A stretch of 64,000 nt of DNA from Streptacidiphilus sp. 4-A2 (GCA_014284505.1 JAAFYY010000001.1:6435845-6499844); one strand, 5' to 3'; positions 1-8,803 are shown, counted from the stretch's first letter. Notes: generated from the sequence alone by a model not told the origin. A program made the numbers and translations.

Positions 1-152
1 GCGGCCCAACGTGGCCTCGCGATCGTGCGAATGCGGCGTTCCGCTCGCCCGGCTCCGCACAGAGGACTGGACCACCCACCCCGGAATCACCTGTTCCGCT
101 CGGCGCCGACCCCCCGGCCGAACGGCGCGGCGCCCTGGTTACGCTGACCCGC

Positions 153-1127
153 ATGGCGAGAACCCGGCTCTACCGCGACGGCAATCTGGACCTGGAGGAC
201 TTCCCGGTCCAGGACATATCCGGCTATGTCTGTGAACCCGGCCTCACGGTCTGGCTCGACCTGTGCGCGCCGACCCCGGCCGAACTGGAGCAGCTCCGGG
301 AGGAGTTCGGCCTGCACGAGCTCGCCGTCGAGGACGCCCGCAACGAGCACCAGCGCCCCAAGCTCGACCGCTACCGCGACCACCTGTTCATGAGCGCCTA
401 CGCGGTCACCGTGGACCCGGCCGGCGGCACCCTGGACACCAGCGAGCTCTCGGTGTTCATCACCCCCAACGCCCTGATCACCATCCGCCCCGACGACCGT
501 TTCGCCATGGACCGGGTGGTCGACCGCTGGGACGCCTCCCCCGACCTCGCCAAGGAGGGCGTCGGCTTCCTGCTGCACGGCCTGCTCGACTACCTGGTGG
601 ACGGGCACTTCACCGCCGTCCAGGAACTCGACGAGCGGATAGAGGAGTTGGAGGAGATGTTGTTCGACGAGAGCCTGAGCGACAACGGCGACATCCAGCG
701 CCGCACCTACGAGGTCCGCAAGAGCCTGGTCCGGCTGCGGCGGGTGGTGCTGCCGATGCGCGAGGTGGTCAACTCGCTGCTGCGCCGCGACCTGCACGTG
801 GTCAGCGACCCGCTGATGCCGTACTACCAGGACGTCTACGACCATGTGCTGCGGGCCACCGAGTGGACCGAGTCGCTGCGCGACCTGGTCACCTCGGTGA
901 TGGAGACGCATCTGACGGTCCAGGGCAACCGGATGAACCTGATCATGAAGAAGGTCACCAGCTGGGCCTCGATCATCGCCGTGCCCACCGCCGTCACCGG
1001 CTTCTACGGCCAGAACGTGCCCTTCCCCGGCTTCGCGGCGCACGACGGCTTCTACGCGTCCACCGGGCTGATGGTGGTGCTCTCGGTGGTGCTGTACTGG
1101 TCCTTCCGGCGCAAGGACTGGATCTGA
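153..1127 (+). CDS. corA: CorA-family magnesium/cobalt transporter
   Basis: 324-residue protein with the CorA layout: a long soluble N-terminal domain (about 1-260), a helix rich in charged residues (about 150-240, with ELDERIEELEEMLF), and two C-terminal membrane segments. CorA proteins form pentameric Mg2+/Co2+/Ni2+ channels in the inner membrane. The signature loop between the two membrane helices is normally YGMN; here it reads FYGQNVPFPG, so the Met is Gln, and the protein ends with a basic tail (FRRKDWI). The ATG follows a possible -10 (TACGCT) by only a few bases and has no clear Shine-Dalgarno. Family assignment is firm; ion specificity is not. Confidence 0.9.
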   Translation: MARTRLYRDGNLDLEDFPVQDISGYVCEPGLTVWLDLCAPTPAELEQLREEFGLHELAVEDARNEHQRPKLDRYRDHLFMSAYAVTVDPAGGTLDTSELSVFITPNALITIRPDDRFAMDRVVDRWDASPDLAKEGVGFLLHGLLDYLVDGHFTAVQELDERIEELEEMLFDESLSDNGDIQRRTYEVRKSLVRLRRVVLPMREVVNSLLRRDLHVVSDPLMPYYQDVYDHVLRATEWTESLRDLVTSVMETHLTVQGNRMNLIMKKVTSWASIIAVPTAVTGFYGQNVPFPGFAAHDGFYASTGLMVVLSVVLYWSFRRKDWI

Positions 1128-1243
1128 GCCTGCCGGTCGGGGCCCGCCACGCCAGGCAGGTCTATACCATTGGCCGGGCGGCTGGACAGTCCAGCCGGGC
1201 CCCCGCACCCGCGGCGGCGCCCCCCGACCCGCCGGAGTGCCCC

Positions 1244-2412
1244 GTGGAGTCATCCGTCCTCGCCTTCGCCACCGACCTGCTGGACGAGGGCGCCGACCAG
1301 TTCTTCGGCAATCTCACCGAGCGCGCCCGGGTCGGCGGGGTCACCCTCGCCTCGGTCTACCACCAGGCGCGCGACGTCTTCCCGCACAACCCCCGCAGTG
1401 TCGTGCGCTATCTGGAGCCGGGCGCGGCCTACTTCCAGCCCGATCCGGCCCGGTGGGAGGGCCTGCGGCTGCGGCCCACGCCGTCCACCGCCCTCGGCGA
1501 CCGCGACCCCTTCGCCGAGGCCGCCGCCGAGGCCGGACGGCGCGGGCTGAAGCTGCACGCCTGGACCGTGTTCCTGCACAACGACCGGCTCGGCTTCCAG
1601 CACCCGGACTGCGCCCCCGCCAACGCCTTCGGCGACCGCGCGCTCACCGAGCTGTGCCCGGCCCATCCCGACGTCCGCGCCTACACCCTGGCCCTGGTCG
1701 CCGAGCACGCCCGCTACGGCGTCGACGCCGTCCGGGCCGAGTCACTGCACTTCCACGGCCTGCGGCACGGCTTCCACCACGAGCGCTACTTCGAACAGCT
1801 GGGCCCGGCGGCCGAGGCGCTGCTCGGACTCTGCTTCTGCGAGCACTGCCGCGCCAACGCCACCCGCCTCGGCGTCCCGGCCGACGAGCTGCGCCAGGTC
1901 GTCCAGGAGGAGATCCGCCGCCGACTCGCCGACGAGCGGGCCGCCGCCGACCCGGCCCCGCTGGACCGCATCGCCGACGGCGCGCTGGCCGCCTATGTCG
2001 ACGCCTCCACCACCACCGTCACCACGCTCGCCGCCGAGGCCGCCCAGGTCGCCGCCGACCACGGCATGCGGCTGAGCTTCATGGACGGCGCCGGTCCCGG
2101 CCAGGGCTGGCTGTCCGGCATCGACCTGCCGTCCCTGGCCAAGGCCGTCCCGCAGATCGAGACCCTCGGCTACGCCACCACCCCGGAGGCGGTACGCGAG
2201 AAGGTCGCCGCCTTCGCCCTGCACGGGGTCCCCCGGAGTCCCTGGCGGTGATCCTGCGCCCCATGTCCACGGACTGCGACGGCCCGGAGAACCTGGCCGC
2301 GAAGATCCGGATGCTCACCGGACTCGGGGTTCCCGAAGTCGAGTTCTACAACTACGGCCTGATGCGGCTGAGCTCCATGGACCGCATCGGCGCCGCCCTG
2401 GCCGCACACTGA
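1244..2412 (+). CDS. TIM-barrel glycoside-hydrolase-like protein (frameshifted)
   Basis: About 390 residues read from GTG 1244 and continue to 2412 only if the frame is shifted near 2225-2235, where the first frame runs to a stop at 2251 while the second carries a coherent C-terminus (RPMSTDCDGPENLAAKI to the end). Features such as LHAWTVFLHNDRLG, HPDVRAYTLALVAEH, a CFCEHCRANA cysteine motif and GYGVDAVRAE-like segments resemble the putative glycoside hydrolase-like TIM barrels of actinobacteria. No signal peptide is visible, so it is probably cytoplasmic. Substrate is unknown. The frameshift is probably a sequence error because coding character is good on both sides. Confidence 0.6.
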
Positions 2413-2466
2413 ATCCCGGGCTGATCCCCGGCTGATCCCCGGGCTGATCCCCGGCTGATTTCCGGG
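2409..2466. repeat. Tandem CTGATCCCCGG repeats
   Basis: Immediately after the stop of the upstream gene, the 11-13-bp unit CTGATCCCCGG(G) occurs about four times in a row, the last copy degenerate (CTGATTTCCGGG). The array has no obvious hairpin terminator structure. It may be a local slippage product or part of a transcription end. Confidence 0.6.
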
Positions 2467-2718
2467 ACCGCGCCCAGGATCGCACCCGGCACCGGAGTCG
2501 GCACCGGAGCCGGCACCCGCCCCGGTGCCGGGCGCGGTGGTACCGGCGCCCGGCGCGCCCGAAGGCGGCGCACGCCCGGCGCGGAGGCGCCCCCGCCGGG
2601 TGATCCCCAGCCGTACGCCCATGACCACGCCGACGAAACACCAGGTCAGCCCGGTGGCGATCGATCCACTCGGGCGACCTGGCTGCGGCCGGGTCCCCGG
2701 GAACGGTAGGCTTTCCGT
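2467..2718. other. Intergenic region with no convincing gene
   Basis: GC-rich stretch with GGCACCGGAG-type repeats. A hydrophobic stretch readable on the minus strand (about 2560-2660, TGLTWCFVGVVMGVRLGIT) could be a fragment of a small membrane protein, but no start, ribosome site or plausible stop supports a gene. Confidence 0.4.
2707..2712 (+). promoter_or_regulatory. -10 box TAGGCT for a leaderless transcript
   Basis: TAGGCT lies six bases before the GTG at 2719, matching the position expected for a leaderless mRNA; there is no Shine-Dalgarno before that GTG. No good -35 is visible. Confidence 0.4.
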
Positions 2719-3015
2719 GTGATCTTCAAGCGTATCGGTAACGCTCGGCCCTACCCGGATCACGGCCGGGTCAGCACCCGCCAGTGGGCGGACGTGGCGC
2801 CCCGTCCCGTGCGCCTGGACCAGCTCGTCACCACCAAGGGACAACTCGACCTGGAGACCCTGCTCGCCGAGGACTCGACCTTCTACGGCGACCTCTTCGC
2901 GCACGTGGTGAAGTGGAAGGGTGACCTGTACCTGGAGGACGGCCTGCACCGCGCCGTCCGCGCCGCGCTGCAACAGCGTCAGGTGCTGCATGCCCGCGTG
3001 CTGGAGATGGACTGA
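2719..3015 (+). CDS. Small conserved protein, VapB-antitoxin-like
   Basis: 98 residues from GTG 2719 (MIFKRIGNARPYPDHGR at the start, VLHARVLEMD at the end). The sequence resembles a protein widely conserved in Streptomyces next to LytR_C and upp genes that is often annotated as a VapB-family antitoxin. The motif LYLEDGLHRAVRAALQQ and the basic N-terminus fit a small DNA-binding or partner protein, but no PIN-domain toxin is encoded beside it, so a toxin-antitoxin role is doubtful. The start has no ribosome site and follows a TAGGCT box, which suggests leaderless expression. Confidence 0.65.
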   Translation: MIFKRIGNARPYPDHGRVSTRQWADVAPRPVRLDQLVTTKGQLDLETLLAEDSTFYGDLFAHVVKWKGDLYLEDGLHRAVRAALQQRQVLHARVLEMD

Positions 3016-3166
3016 CCCGCCGCGCTGACACCCCTTCGGATGCCCGAATGGCCCAGATGATGATCCTTTAAGTAAGCATCGTCCGGTTTTCGGCATTAGT
3101 CTGGCCGCAGAAGCAGTCGCTCCGTACCCACAGCACTGTCAGCCCGGCGCAAAGGGGCACTTCACG

Positions 3167-3933
3167 GTGAGCATGTTGACTCCACCTGGCCTCAAGGGAA
3201 AGCAGTACCGGATCACCGGCACTTCCTATCCCCGGCTGCGACGACCGCACCAGCGGCGGCGCCACGTACTGATCGCGATCGCGGGCGTGCTCGCGCTCTC
3301 CGTCCTGACCTGGGGCACGGTGCAACTGGTCGGCATCTTCAGCGGCACCCGGCGGGTCTCGGCGGCCGCCACGGCCTGCATCCGGGCCGCCGGGCAGCCC
3401 CTGGCCGCCGATGCCGGCCCGGCCGCAGGCTCGGCGGACTCCCTGGGTGTACCAGGCGCTCCGGGCGCCCTGGGCGCTCCGGGCGATCCTGGCGCGAAGC
3501 CCAGCGCCCGCGCCTCCGGCGGCGCGGCCACGGCGTCCGGCGCGGCGCCCGGCGCGGCGGCGCTCTCCGGCATGGCCGCGGCCAAGGGATCACCGTCAAC
3601 GTCTACAACGCGACCAACAAGGCGGGCCTGGCCGGGCGCACCGCCGCCCTGCTCAAGCAGCGCGGCTTCACCATCGCACCGTCGGCAACGCCCCGCCCAG
3701 TTCCAGCAGAAGATCGCCGCCAGCGCCCGGGTCACCGCCGGCGGCGCCGGGGCGCGGGCGCTGAACGTGCTCCGCTCCCAGGTGGCCGGCGCGGTCCCGG
3801 TCACCGACCAGCGCAAGGACGCCTCGGTGGACCTGGTGCTCGGCAACGGCTTCACCGCGCTCGCCACTCGGCCCAGGCCGCTCAGGCCCTGGCCCTGGCG
3901 AACGCCCCCGCCGCCTCCGCCCGGCCGCGCTGA
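3167..3933 (+). CDS. LytR C-terminal domain (LytR_C) membrane protein, frameshifted
   Basis: From GTG 3167 (AAAGGGG ribosome site), about 255 residues: a basic cytoplasmic start, one membrane segment (about residues 33-55, HVLIAIAGVLALSVLTWGTV), an Ala/Gly/Pro-rich linker with GAPGALGAPG-type repeats, then a LytR_C domain beginning ITVNVYNATNKAGLAGRTAA. LytR_C domains occur at the end of LCP cell-wall ligases or alone as here. The domain can be read only with frame changes near 3585, 3690 and 3870; all three segments are clearly coding, so base-calling errors are the likely cause. Not an LCP enzyme itself, because the catalytic domain is absent. Confidence 0.7.
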
Positions 3934-4034
3934 GGCGGTCCGGCCCGGGCCGGCAGCCGCTGAGTCGGCCGCCGGCCCAGCCGGCCCCGCGTGGTCGCTC
4001 CCCCGGTCGGACCGCGCCGGTCGGACCCCGCCGA

Positions 4035-4668
4035 TCAGTCCCCGGCCGTCCGTACAGCCGGTCGCCCGCGTCGCCAGCCCGGGACGATGTAGCCGTTCTC
4101 GTTGAGGTGGTCGTCCACCCGCGGTGACCAGGGTGACCGGCAGCCCCGCGAGCTCGCGCTCCAGCACCGCCAGCCCCTCCGGGGCGGCCAGCAGGCAGAT
4201 CGCGGTGACGTCGACCGCGCCCCGGTCGATCAGCAGCCGGATGGCCGCGACCAGGGTGCCGCCGGTGGCCAGCATCGGGTCCACCACGTACACCTGACGG
4301 TCGGACAGGTCGTCCGGCATCCGGGTGGCGTAGGTGGACGCCTCCAGCGTCTCCTCGTTGCGGACCATGCCGAGGAAGCCGACCTCGGCGGTCGGCAGCA
4401 GCCGGGTCATCCCGTCCAGCATGCCGAGCCCGGCCCGCAGGATCGGCACCACCAGCGGACGCGGGTAGCTGAGCCGGACGCCGGTGGTGACCGCGACCGG
4501 GGTGGTGATCTCGACCGGCTCGGTGCGGACATCCCGGGTCGCCTCGTAGGCGAGCAGCGTGACCAGCTCGTCCGTCAGCCGACGGAAGGTGGGCGAGTCG
4601 GTGCGCTCGTCGCGCAGGGTGGACAGCTTGTGCGCCACCAGGGGGTGGTCGAGGACATGAATCCGCAT
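4035..4668 (-). CDS. upp: Uracil phosphoribosyltransferase (frameshifted near the C-terminus)
   Basis: Upp converts uracil and PRPP to UMP in pyrimidine salvage. The protein starts MRIHVLDHPLVAHKL at 4668 and shows the family hallmarks RPLVVPILRAGLGMLDGM and the PRPP-binding loop YVVDPMLATGGTL (about residues 125-140). At about residue 180 (near 4118) one base is out of frame; corrected, the usual ending VDDHLNENGYIVPG is seen, and a second slip near 4075 leads to the final stop at 4035. Normal length (about 211 residues) is restored by these two corrections, so this is almost certainly an intact gene with sequence errors. The next gene upstream is divergent. Confidence 0.9.
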
Positions 4669-4864
4669 GTTCCAGACATTATCCGAGCGGCGGTGACCTT
4701 CGACACGCTGCCCCCGGACAGTCGCCGAACGTGTCCCCGGTTCGGGGCAAAATCCATGAAAACGGAACGATATCCGCCGGATATCTGACTGGACGGTGTC
4801 AACGCGATCTTCCAGGGAAAGTGGCACCGTGGAAAGCATCACCTCACCGGAGGAGGAGCAGCGC

Positions 4865-5065
4865 ATGAGCGAACAGGGAAAGGACGAAGCCCCTGCCCAC
4901 GAGGGCCGGCCCCGGTCGGAGACGGCCGCCGAGCGCCGCCGCCGCCGCGCGGCCTTCCTGCGCGAGCTCACCGAGGCCAGGGAACTACGGGCCCGGGTCC
5001 AGCCCCGGCGTACCAAAGCAGCACGGATGCGACAGGCCGTGCGAATGCGCACCTTCCGGGTCTGA
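4865..5065 (+). CDS. Small basic conserved protein
   Basis: 66 residues from ATG 4865, preceded by an exceptionally good ribosome site (GGAGGAGGAG, 4851-4860). Very Arg-rich (AAERRRRRAAFLRELTEARELRARV, read in part) and predicted to be helical. No domain recognised. It lies between upp and the tadA-associated gene, a position where small uncharacterised proteins are found in Streptomyces. The function is unknown; nucleic-acid binding is possible from its charge only. Confidence 0.6.
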   Translation: MSEQGKDEAPAHEGRPRSETAAERRRRRAAFLRELTEARELRARVQPRRTKAARMRQAVRMRTFRV

Positions 5066-5228
5066 GCGCCCGCGCCACCCCCAGCTCACGACACGACCAG
5101 GGAAGACGCGGCGCCGAACACTCCCCGCAGGGCACAGGTTTCTGTCACGATGCCGATGGGGCGTTCGCACGGGCACCCCGATCCAACGGGCGTGGCCTAG
5201 CCGCACAAGACCCCTGGGAGAGTCGCTG

Positions 5229-5771
5229 GTGGCGTACTTCGCTGCATTGCTCGCTCGCACCGAGGACGGGTGGGACGTGAGCGAGACCGAGCTTGATGAT
5301 GTTGAAACCCTCGCCGACCTGGCCGATCTGGCGCGGGAGGCCGCGGCGGACGAGGAAACCGTCCTGGTCTTCATCGAACAGGAGGACCTCTGGTTCGCCG
5401 TCGTCCGGGTGGACGGTGAGGAGGACCCGCGGATCTTCGTCTCCGACGCCTCCGCGGCCTCCCGCAGTGCCTACGGCGAGATCATCCTCACCGACGAGCT
5501 GCTCGGCCGCGGCTCCGGCGAGGACCTCGACGACCTGGTGGTCGAACTCGACGAGGACGCCGAGGAGGACGACGAGGACGAGGACGCCGCGATCGACGAC
5601 GCCGACGGCGTCCCCACCGGCCCCCTGGGCGACGCCGGGCTGCTGATCGACTTCGGCGTCGGCGCCAAGGAGCTGATGGACATGAGCGTCGAGGGCGCGG
5701 TGCCCGGCGACGCCCTCACCGACATCGCCGACGCCCTGGGCTGCGGCGAGGTCCTGGAAGCCGTCCGCTAG
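5229..5771 (+). CDS. tRNA adenosine deaminase-associated protein
   Basis: 180 residues from GTG 5229. Highly acidic in the middle (a run of Asp/Glu at about residues 98-125) with a conserved N-terminus (AYFAALLARTEDGWDVSE). This matches the actinobacterial family named for its fixed position immediately upstream of tadA; its biochemical role is not established. It ends 45 bases before the tadA start, so the two are probably co-transcribed. The reading frame is intact. Confidence 0.85.
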   Translation: MAYFAALLARTEDGWDVSETELDDVETLADLADLAREAAADEETVLVFIEQEDLWFAVVRVDGEEDPRIFVSDASAASRSAYGEIILTDELLGRGSGEDLDDLVVELDEDAEEDDEDEDAAIDDADGVPTGPLGDAGLLIDFGVGAKELMDMSVEGAVPGDALTDIADALGCGEVLEAVR

Positions 5772-5816
5772 GCCCACCGGCCGCGGACCTTCCCCGCGGT
5801 GCTGGACACTGGTGCG

Positions 5817-6354
5817 ATGCGCACTGATCCGCTCCGCGACAAGTGGGTCCCGGCCATGCGGCTGGCCCTGGCCGAGGCCCCGGCACGCCCTGCCCACCGG
5901 GGATGTCCCGGTGGGCGCGGTGGTGCTGGGCCCGGACGGGGCCGTCCTCGGCCGGGGCCACAACGAGCGCGAGGCCGTCGGCGACCCGACCGCCCATGCC
6001 GAGATCCAGGCGGTCCGCGAGGCGTGCCGCAACACCTCCGGCATCGGCGACGGCTGGCGGCTGACCGGCTGCACCCTGGTGGTCACCCTGGAGCCCTGCA
6101 CCATGTGCGCGGGCGCCATCGTGCTGTCCCGGCTGGAGCGTGTGGTCTACGGCGCGCTGGACGACAAGGCCGGCGCGGTCGGCTCACTGTGGGACGTCGT
6201 CCGCGACCGCCGCCTGAACCACCGCCCCCAGGTCGTCGCCGGCGTCCTCGCCGACGAGTGCGCCGCCGACCTCCGCAGCTTCTTCGACCCCCACCGCATC
6301 CCCGCCCCACCCCCCCGGAAAACCCGTTTAGGAGCACTGCCCAACGTCCGGTAG
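5817..6354 (+). CDS. tadA: tRNA-specific adenosine deaminase (frameshifted near the N-terminus)
   Basis: TadA deaminates A34 to inosine in tRNA-Arg(ACG). The ATG at 5817 gives MRTDPLRDKWVPAMRLALAEA, after which the frame changes near 5880 and the rest reads HALPTGDVPVGAVVLG onward. The zinc/catalytic motifs are present: PTAHAEIQAV (HAE) and EPCTMCAGAI (PCxxC). With one base corrected the length is about 178 residues, normal for the family. The stop codon TAG is part of the TAGGCT -10 box of the downstream tRNA-Ser. Essentiality of this enzyme makes a real frameshift unlikely. Confidence 0.9.
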
Positions 6355-6357
6355 GCT
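6352..6357 (+). promoter_or_regulatory. -10 box of the tRNA-Ser promoter
   Basis: TAGGCT seven bases before the first base of tRNA-Ser; it overlaps the tadA stop codon. The -35 is not clear. Confidence 0.5.
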
Positions 6358-6364
6358 GTCCCAC

Positions 6365-6451
6365 GGTAGCGTGTCCGAGCGGCCAAAGGAGCACGCCTCG
6401 AAAGCGTGTGTGGGGGCAACTTCACCGTGGGTTCGAATCCCACCGCTACCG
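6365..6451 (+). tRNA. tRNA-Ser (anticodon CGA)
   Basis: 87-nt class II tRNA. The acceptor stem pairs GGTAGCG (6365-6371) with CGCTACC (6444-6450), discriminator G at 6451. The anticodon loop is CTCGAAA with anticodon CGA at 6399-6401, so it reads UCG. A long variable arm and a T arm (GTGGG TTCGAAT CCCAC) are present. CCA is not encoded. The gene's 3' part from 6396 on is the attachment site of the downstream element, whose integration restores the full tRNA sequence. Confidence 0.97.
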
Positions 6452-6461
6452 CTCTGAGCAG
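6396..6461. repeat. attL, 66-bp direct repeat in the tRNA 3' half
   Basis: Identical to 48153-48218. It begins at the 3' end of the anticodon stem's 5' strand and ends ten bases beyond the tRNA. The flanking bases differ at once on both sides (G before here, A before attR; C after here, G after attR), which defines the repeat limits. Confidence 0.95.
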
Positions 6462-6468
6462 CAGGAAT

Positions 6469-6500
6469 GAAGCCTCGCCGGGTCCGCCCGGCGGGGCTTC
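6469..6500 (+). terminator. Hairpin terminator after tRNA-Ser, supplied by the element
   Basis: Arms 6469-6482 (GAAGCCTCGCCGGG) and 6487-6500 pair over 14 bp with one G-T pair and a 4-base loop. It lies inside the element, so integration replaces the chromosomal tRNA terminator, which now sits beyond attR (about 48230-48257). Confidence 0.7.
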
Positions 6501-6508
6501 GGCCGTTC

Positions 6509-6530
6509 TAGTCTCATCTGTAGTCTCATC
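6509..6530. promoter_or_regulatory. Left pair of integrase arm-type repeats
   Basis: TAGTCTCATC at 6509-6518 and again at 6521-6530, 12 bp apart in the same orientation. The same pair with the same spacing occurs near the right end at 48007-48028 and was not noticed elsewhere in the window, which fits arm-binding sites of the tyrosine integrase. Confidence 0.6.
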
Positions 6531-6670
6531 AGTCCTCGAGGCCCTCGCTGAGCCCCCTGCTCTTCTCTATGCACTGGGCGAAGACTCCTCGCCGTCGAGC
6601 CAGAACAAGCCGCAGAAGCATCCCCCGATATTCACGACCCCTGGTATGCCCACTACGACACCATGTCCTC

Positions 6671-7426
6671 ATGGACGCAGAGAGTATCGAAGATCTGAAT
6701 GAGCGTGCGGGCCCTTGTCTGCGAGCGCTTCAGGAGCTCATTGCCCAAGGCACGGCTGATCATGTTCCGCCACACGAAGGCCGCCGCCCGTTCTACGTTG
6801 GCTGGGGTTTCTTGGCTTCCCTTGAGCGACAGGCACGTGCGGTCGTGTCGCTCCACCAAGCCGGACTGGGTCATGAGGCTGCGCCGAATCGGCGTCTGAT
6901 GATCGAGCTCATGGCGCACCTGGAATGGCTTGCTCAGGATGGCGAAGATGCCGTGGACTCGATGAACAAGGCCTTCCAGTACAAGCACGGCGGACTACGG
7001 AAGGCAGCTGACGCCGACGGCTTCGAGTACGACAGCGGTACCGCCGCCTCCGCTGACGAGGTCCAGGCCGCCGAGATCCCGGGCAATCCGACCAATCAGT
7101 TCAACGTGACGAGCAAGCTTCTGGGCCGCCTAGGGGCAAAACTACCCACGGTGTGGTTGACCGAGACGCAGTACTCCCACGCCACCCTCACCGGCGCCCG
7201 GGCATTCTTCGACGACTCCGACGCCAACTCGGTGCGATTGTTCAACGAGCCCCACTTCGGATCGGTAGACGCTGCCGCCGACGCCTCGCTTTTCGTCGCC
7301 TTCATGCTGCTATTCATCGGTATGGAGGCGTTCGACACCTTGATGGTGGGTACTCCGTGGAAGGACGTCATGGCCCCCATCGGTATTCAGGGCGGCCTAT
7401 CCAAACCGGACAATTCACCCAGTTAG
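6671..7426 (+). CDS. Unknown protein at the left end of the element
   Basis: 251 residues from ATG 6671 (MDAESIEDLNERAGPCLRAL). Mostly helical, with RRLMIELMAHLEWLAQD in the middle and a hydrophobic segment near residues 208-228 (SLFVAFMLLFIGMEAFDTL). The layout is reminiscent of DUF5677-type proteins, but I cannot confirm this. Lower GC and less biased codon use than the flanking chromosome indicate recent acquisition. An upstream in-frame start at 6569 exists but the extra residues look non-coding. It converges with the integrase over a strong terminator. Confidence 0.6.
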   Translation: MDAESIEDLNERAGPCLRALQELIAQGTADHVPPHEGRRPFYVGWGFLASLERQARAVVSLHQAGLGHEAAPNRRLMIELMAHLEWLAQDGEDAVDSMNKAFQYKHGGLRKAADADGFEYDSGTAASADEVQAAEIPGNPTNQFNVTSKLLGRLGAKLPTVWLTETQYSHATLTGARAFFDDSDANSVRLFNEPHFGSVDAAADASLFVAFMLLFIGMEAFDTLMVGTPWKDVMAPIGIQGGLSKPDNSPS

Positions 7427-7465
7427 CACGAGCCTACTGATTCGCTCAGGACGCACGGAGCATAC

Positions 7466-7501
7466 GGGGAGGGCCTCCCAGAGGTCTGGGCGGCCCTCCC
7501 C
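7466..7501. terminator. Bidirectional terminator between the left-end gene and int
   Basis: Perfect 10-bp arms GGGGAGGGCC (7466-7475) and GGCCCTCCCC (7492-7501) with a 16-base loop, located between convergent genes. Confidence 0.75.
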
Positions 7502-7520
7502 GCATGGGTCTCAGCCGGCG

Positions 7521-8792
7521 TCACCCCTGCCGCTTCTTCTTTCCCTTGCCTTTCTTCTTCCGGGGCTTCTCGTCGTGCCTCTTGGCGACCTCCCAGATGA
7601 GGCCGCCGACCTGCTTGGCGACGTCGCGGCGGATGCGGCCGGTGACGTGCTGGTACCGGGCCGCCATCGCTGTGGAGGACCAGCCCATGATCTCCATGAC
7701 GACTCGCTCGGGGACGCCGAGGATCAGCAGAATCGTTCCTGCTGTGTGCCTGGCATCGTGGAGTCGGCCGTCCCGCACCTCGGCGCGCTTCAGCAGCTGT
7801 TTCCACAAGCCGTAGTCGGTCCTGGGGATAACCGGGCCGCCGTCGGGGCGGGTGAAGACGTACCCGCTGTCGGCCCAGCCGGCCCCGGCGTCGGCCTTCT
7901 CCCTCTGCTGCTCGGCGCGGTGCAGGCGCAGGAGCTGGACCAGCTCGTCCGGCACCCCGATGCCGCGCTTGCCCGCCCGTGACTTGGTCTTGGCCGTGTC
8001 GGCGTTCACCTGGCGGCGCTGCTTGCAGTAGCCGGCCTGCTTGCCGCAGGTGCCGCCGCAGCCGTGCGCGTACTTCGGGCGGCGGCGGGCCTTCAGGACC
8101 CACAGCGTTCCGGCCTCCAGGTCGACGTCCTTCCACATCAGGCCCAGTGCCTCCCCCTGACGCAGGCCCAGGGCGAGAGCGACCGCCCAGCGCGCGGAGT
8201 TGCGGTGCTTCACCGCCTCGGCGAGGAGCCGCTGCACTTCCTCGATCTCGTACGGCTCGACCTCCTCCTCATCGATCTTCGGCGGTGTGGCGAGCGAGGC
8301 GACGTTGCGGGTGACGTGGTCGCGCCGCATCGCCTGGTTCAGCGCGGCACGGATGGTGCGGTGCACGTGGTGAGCCGTCGCGGGCTTGCTCCCGGTGTCC
8401 TGCATCTTCTTGTAGAAGCGCTCCAGGTGCTCGGGCTCCAGTTTCTCCAGCCGGTGGGCGCCGAGCCCGGGTATGAGGTGGTGGTAGACGTCGACTCGGT
8501 AGCCGGCCAGCGTGGTCTCCGCGACGGAGGGGGCCGAGATCTTCTCGACCCAGTGCGTGAGCCACGTGCTGACGGTCCATCCCCTGCCGGGCTTGCGGAC
8601 CTTGCCAGCGTCGCGGTGCTTCTCCAGCTCACGGACCTTGTTGATCACCTCGCCTTCGTTCTTGCTCATGACGTGCCGCCGGTCGGGCCGCCCGTCGTCC
8701 TTGATGCCGACCGTGACTCGGCCGTGCCAGTAGCCGTCCTTGCCGAAGTAGATCGAGGACGCGCCGTCGGGACGCTTGCCACTGCTCGCCAT
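7521..8792 (-). CDS. int: Site-specific tyrosine integrase
   Basis: 423-residue phage-type integrase. An arm/core-binding N-terminal half (about 1-170) is followed by the catalytic domain with LGLRQGEALG (first Arg), HDARHTAGT (H-x-x-R) and the tyrosine in MAARYQHVTG. An insertion between about residues 243 and 280 carries Cys/His residues (HGCGGTCGKQAGYC) suggestive of a metal knuckle. The C-terminus is a Lys/Arg-rich tail. It lies beside attL with its 3' end toward the att site and just downstream of the excisionase (5 bases between the xis stop region and the GTG at 8798). It integrates and excises the element at tRNA-Ser. Confidence 0.95.
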   Translation of the reverse strand: MASSGKRPDGASSIYFGKDGYWHGRVTVGIKDDGRPDRRHVMSKNEGEVINKVRELEKHRDAGKVRKPGRGWTVSTWLTHWVEKISAPSVAETTLAGYRVDVYHHLIPGLGAHRLEKLEPEHLERFYKKMQDTGSKPATAHHVHRTIRAALNQAMRRDHVTRNVASLATPPKIDEEEVEPYEIEEVQRLLAEAVKHRNSARWAVALALGLRQGEALGLMWKDVDLEAGTLWVLKARRRPKYAHGCGGTCGKQAGYCKQRRQVNADTAKTKSRAGKRGIGVPDELVQLLRLHRAEQQREKADAGAGWADSGYVFTRPDGGPVIPRTDYGLWKQLLKRAEVRDGRLHDARHTAGTILLILGVPERVVMEIMGWSSTAMAARYQHVTGRIRRDVAKQVGGLIWEVAKRHDEKPRKKKGKGKKKRQG

Positions 8793-8803
8793 GGACACCC
8801 CCC

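Noticed and set aside
263..1243. Upstream extension of the TIM-barrel protein frame through corA
   Set aside because: That part is out of frame with the clearly coding corA and is Arg/Pro-rich shadow sequence.
2719..3015. A VapBC toxin-antitoxin pair
   Set aside because: Only the VapB-like protein is present; no PIN-domain gene lies next to it.
3226..5052. A 608-codon minus-strand open frame covering upp and neighbouring genes
   Set aside because: Only the part from 4668 to about 4118 is upp; the rest is antisense to the LytR_C gene and the small basic gene, and stays open only because of GC-rich codon structure and the upp frameshift.
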